Of a stretch of DNA of 64,000 nucleotides, positions 62,641 through 64,000 are shown piece by piece; the stretch's first letter is position 1; the number at the start of each line of letters is the position of its first letter. The translations under genes and the position numbers were made by a program. The notes beneath the pieces were generated by a model that was given only the letters and a program-made list of their open reading frames with translations, was not told the DNA's origin and made no database searches. The DNA is from Protula sp. h YS-2021. Taxonomy: Eukaryota > Annelida > Polychaeta > Sabellida > Serpulidae. The stretch covers positions 47,749,256 through 47,813,255 of the forward strand of contig OX457026.1 in assembly GCA_949752745.1 (NCBI GenBank), in the 5' to 3' direction.

Positions 62641-63001
62641 ATCGTCTTCTATGAATTCCAGCCGAAGATTCTTCCCAATCCAATGCGTGTAACAGCGCGT
62701 TCCATTCCACTGTGCTGAGGGTGATGATGTCGTAGTGTTCTGTAAGCTCGTCATATCTGCGAAATTGTACAAACACGTCTAGACCGTTCTCAGTCACACG
62801 CACGTCTAATTCATTTGAGACTGCTAGGAGAAAGCAGGGTATTCTCAACTTGTCTAGGTGATCCTTCAACACGGATTGGTCATCAAGCAATAGGACGAGA
62901 TACTGTCCAAAATGCCGTAGCACAATGTCATCACATAAGTTTCTCAGATAGGAGAATCCATATGTCATGGATTCATAATCCAACAAATAGTCGTCTTCCA
63001 T
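62606..63001 (-). CDS. PC4-like small protein, paralogue 2 (second element)
   Basis: 131 residues: YLRNLCDDIVLRHFGQYLVL, ELDVRVTENGLDVFVQFRRY, ITLSTVEWNALLHALDWEE. It matches 31,425-31,766 along its length, with an extended C-terminus. It overlaps paralogue 1's region. Confidence 0.7.
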   Translation of the reverse strand: MEDDYLLDYESMTYGFSYLRNLCDDIVLRHFGQYLVLLLDDQSVLKDHLDKLRIPCFLLAVSNELDVRVTENGLDVFVQFRRYDELTEHYDIITLSTVEWNALLHALDWEESSAGIHRRRLNTTQAGYQIH

Positions 63002-63060
63002 CTCGTCTGTGTAAAATATTCATACTCGGATGATGTCGAACAGTGGAAGTTGTATAGCTT

Positions 63061-63423
63061 CTAGGAATCGTAAGACTGCGCGCCAGTACTGATATCAAAG
63101 AAGATCAACTGTGCATATGGTTTATCTGGCACAACTCCCTTATAATCCTTTGGATAATCCTGTACAAGATTTCTACAGAATGTCACACGTATGTTAGAAT
63201 CATATTCAGCCACCGTCACTTCCAGTTTATTTTCAAGTCTGCATTCAAACCCAGGTTCAAGCGGTATGTTTTTAAAGTCTTTCCATACTTCAGGTTTAAA
63301 CCGATAAGCAGAACTTCTCAGAGAACCAATCATCACTTCATTCCTCTCATTTACAGTAAGGTAAACACCATCGTTCAACATGAGTGCATTCATGATTACC
63401 TTGTTATGCGCTGCCGCCGTCAT
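63061..63423 (-). CDS. PC4-like small protein, paralogue 3 (second element)
   Basis: 120 residues, open: MNALMLNDGVYLTVNERNEV, KLEVTVAEYDSNIRVTFCRN, YAQLIFFDISTG. Starts within the end of paralogue 4 (20 nt overlap). The C-terminus seems shifted: the first element continues NWRAVLRFLEAA while this copy leaves the pattern at about 63,085, so a small indel near the end is likely. Confidence 0.68.
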   Translation of the reverse strand: MTAAAHNKVIMNALMLNDGVYLTVNERNEVMIGSLRSSAYRFKPEVWKDFKNIPLEPGFECRLENKLEVTVAEYDSNIRVTFCRNLVQDYPKDYKGVVPDKPYAQLIFFDISTGAQSYDS

Positions 63424-63781
63424 CTTGTCTGCAAAGCCTTTTATCCACTTCTTTCACCTGCTTCTTCAGCATTTTCCATTCAGGTATTGTCAGCAAGATA
63501 CCCTTTTTCGTAGGACGGTTCCTTCCAGTCCAGTCTCTGAGGTACTTGCGAATGTTCACCACACCTTCATTGCTTTGTTTCATAATCTTGATATACTTTC
63601 CATTCCCTAGAGAAAGCATTCCATCCCACGACTGTGGTGGTTGTGGTGCCGCCGCCGTCGCCGTCTCCACTTTTAATTTCTTGATAGTGGTGGTGGTGGG
63701 ATTTTTCACATTCAAGTCTTTCACTGTATCTGCTAGAGTATCCATATCCGTTGTTGCAGATCTTTTCTCATTCATGTTCAC
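63404..63781 (-). CDS. PC4-domain protein, paralogue 4 (second element)
   Basis: 125 residues. Thr/Lys-rich tail (~55 residues), then DGMLSLGNGKYIKIMKQSNE, VVNIRKYLRDWTGR, PTKKGILLTIPEWKMLKKQV, nearly identical to 32,186-32,563. ATG 63,781 lies 41 bp after a TATA box. Good PC4 family fit. Confidence 0.85.
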   Translation of the reverse strand: MNMNEKRSATTDMDTLADTVKDLNVKNPTTTTIKKLKVETATAAAPQPPQSWDGMLSLGNGKYIKIMKQSNEGVVNIRKYLRDWTGRNRPTKKGILLTIPEWKMLKKQVKEVDKRLCRQDDGGSA

Positions 63782-63821
63782 ACACCCTCAACAACTCTGA
63801 AGTTTTGGCGAAAGTCTCCCC

Positions 63822-63831
63822 CCTTTTATAC
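63822..63831 (-). promoter_or_regulatory. TATA box overlapping polymerase stop (second element)
   Basis: The minus strand GTATAAAAGG holds the TAA stop (63,828-63,826) of the polymerase frame. Confidence 0.75.
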
Positions 63832-64000
63832 TGTTGCTGCTGCTGCCTTGTAATGCCCATGCGCCAAAGTGGAATAGCCATCATTCAACACGTATCGCTT
63901 ATCAGCATAGGGGGTGAGAGCTACTTTCCTCAACTTCTCCGAGAAAATCTGATGGTCATGACTTCGAATGGTGTGTCCTGTCACCATCATCTGCGTTTGG
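63826..64000 (-). CDS. DNA polymerase B, C-terminal end (partial, runs off window)
   Basis: The last ~57 codons: TIRSHDHQIFSEKLRKVALT and RYVLNDGYSTLAHGHYKA, then an alanine-rich end, equal to the end of the 32.6-35.9 kb polymerase apart from a few changes. No break in the visible part. Confidence 0.88.
   Translation of the reverse strand, partial: QTQMMVTGHTIRSHDHQIFSEKLRKVALTPYADKRYVLNDGYSTLAHGHYKAAAATV

Larger units (their letters stand above)
58391..64000. mobile_element. Second Polinton-like element, partial in window
   Basis: Genes at 60,994-63,781 and the polymerase end at 63,826-64,000 are close relatives of those in the 23.5-37.2 kb element, in the same order and orientation. The block from integrase to protease (about 6 kb in the other element) is absent: the early-gene end at about 62,300 is followed within ~100 bp by the PC4-like cluster. 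Genes at 58.4-60.9 kb have no counterpart in the first element. The left end and TIR were not found; the right end is beyond the window. Confidence 0.85.

Overview
This window is non-coding-rich animal nuclear DNA, most likely from a marine invertebrate (mollusc-like repeat landscape; the species cannot be fixed from sequence alone). Signs are a spliced first coding exon of a natriuretic-peptide-receptor-like gene, LINE fragments, microsatellites, a long satellite array and several giant virus-like DNA transposons of the Polinton/Maverick (adintovirus-like) class. Almost every mobile coding region is broken by frameshifts or stops.

Layout. 1-5 kb: minisatellites, a foldback-like 155 bp array and a dispersed repeat. 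5.1-5.8 kb: receptor exon (minus). 6.6-10.1 kb: a LINE 3' end (minus) split by a 2,962 bp inserted element with an 8 bp target duplication; the insert carries a diverged piece of the 139 bp satellite family and a possible captured exon. 10.4-15.7 kb: inverted repeats around a possible DIRS-like fossil. 16.7-18.0 kb: fossil Polinton major capsid gene followed by the start of a protease. 18.0-23.5 kb: a large palindrome built from two head-to-head LINE copies. 23,464-37,247: a complete but decayed Polinton with terminal inverted repeats (TIRs) and a perfect 6 bp target duplication (CATTTA). 38,605-53,327: a second element of the same terminal type (AGT...ACT, 6 bp duplication ATTCAT) lacking polymerase, integrase and capsid genes. 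It carries a zinc-finger gene, a PC4-like gene, tRNA-like and CRE-rich TIRs and an 8.4 kb satellite (139 bp units, 1,251 bp higher-order repeat). 55.1-58.4 kb: a MITE-like inverted repeat, diverged satellite and minisatellites. 58.4-64.0 kb: part of another Polinton-like element related to the first, apparently without the integrase-capsid-protease block.

How the genes fit together. In the 23.5-37.2 kb element the plus strand carries early/unknown genes, integrase, packaging ATPase, minor capsid proteins, major capsid protein and an adenain-like protease, with 4-8 nt start/stop overlaps. The minus strand carries a zinc-finger gene, protein-primed DNA polymerase B, then a run of overlapping small genes that share a PC4-like single-stranded-DNA-binding pattern. 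Small TATA promoters (GTATAAAAGG) separate transcription units, and in four places the upstream gene's TAA stop lies inside the next TATA box. The PC4-like family also recurs in the non-autonomous element and the right-hand element. It is the most distinctive shared theme of the window.
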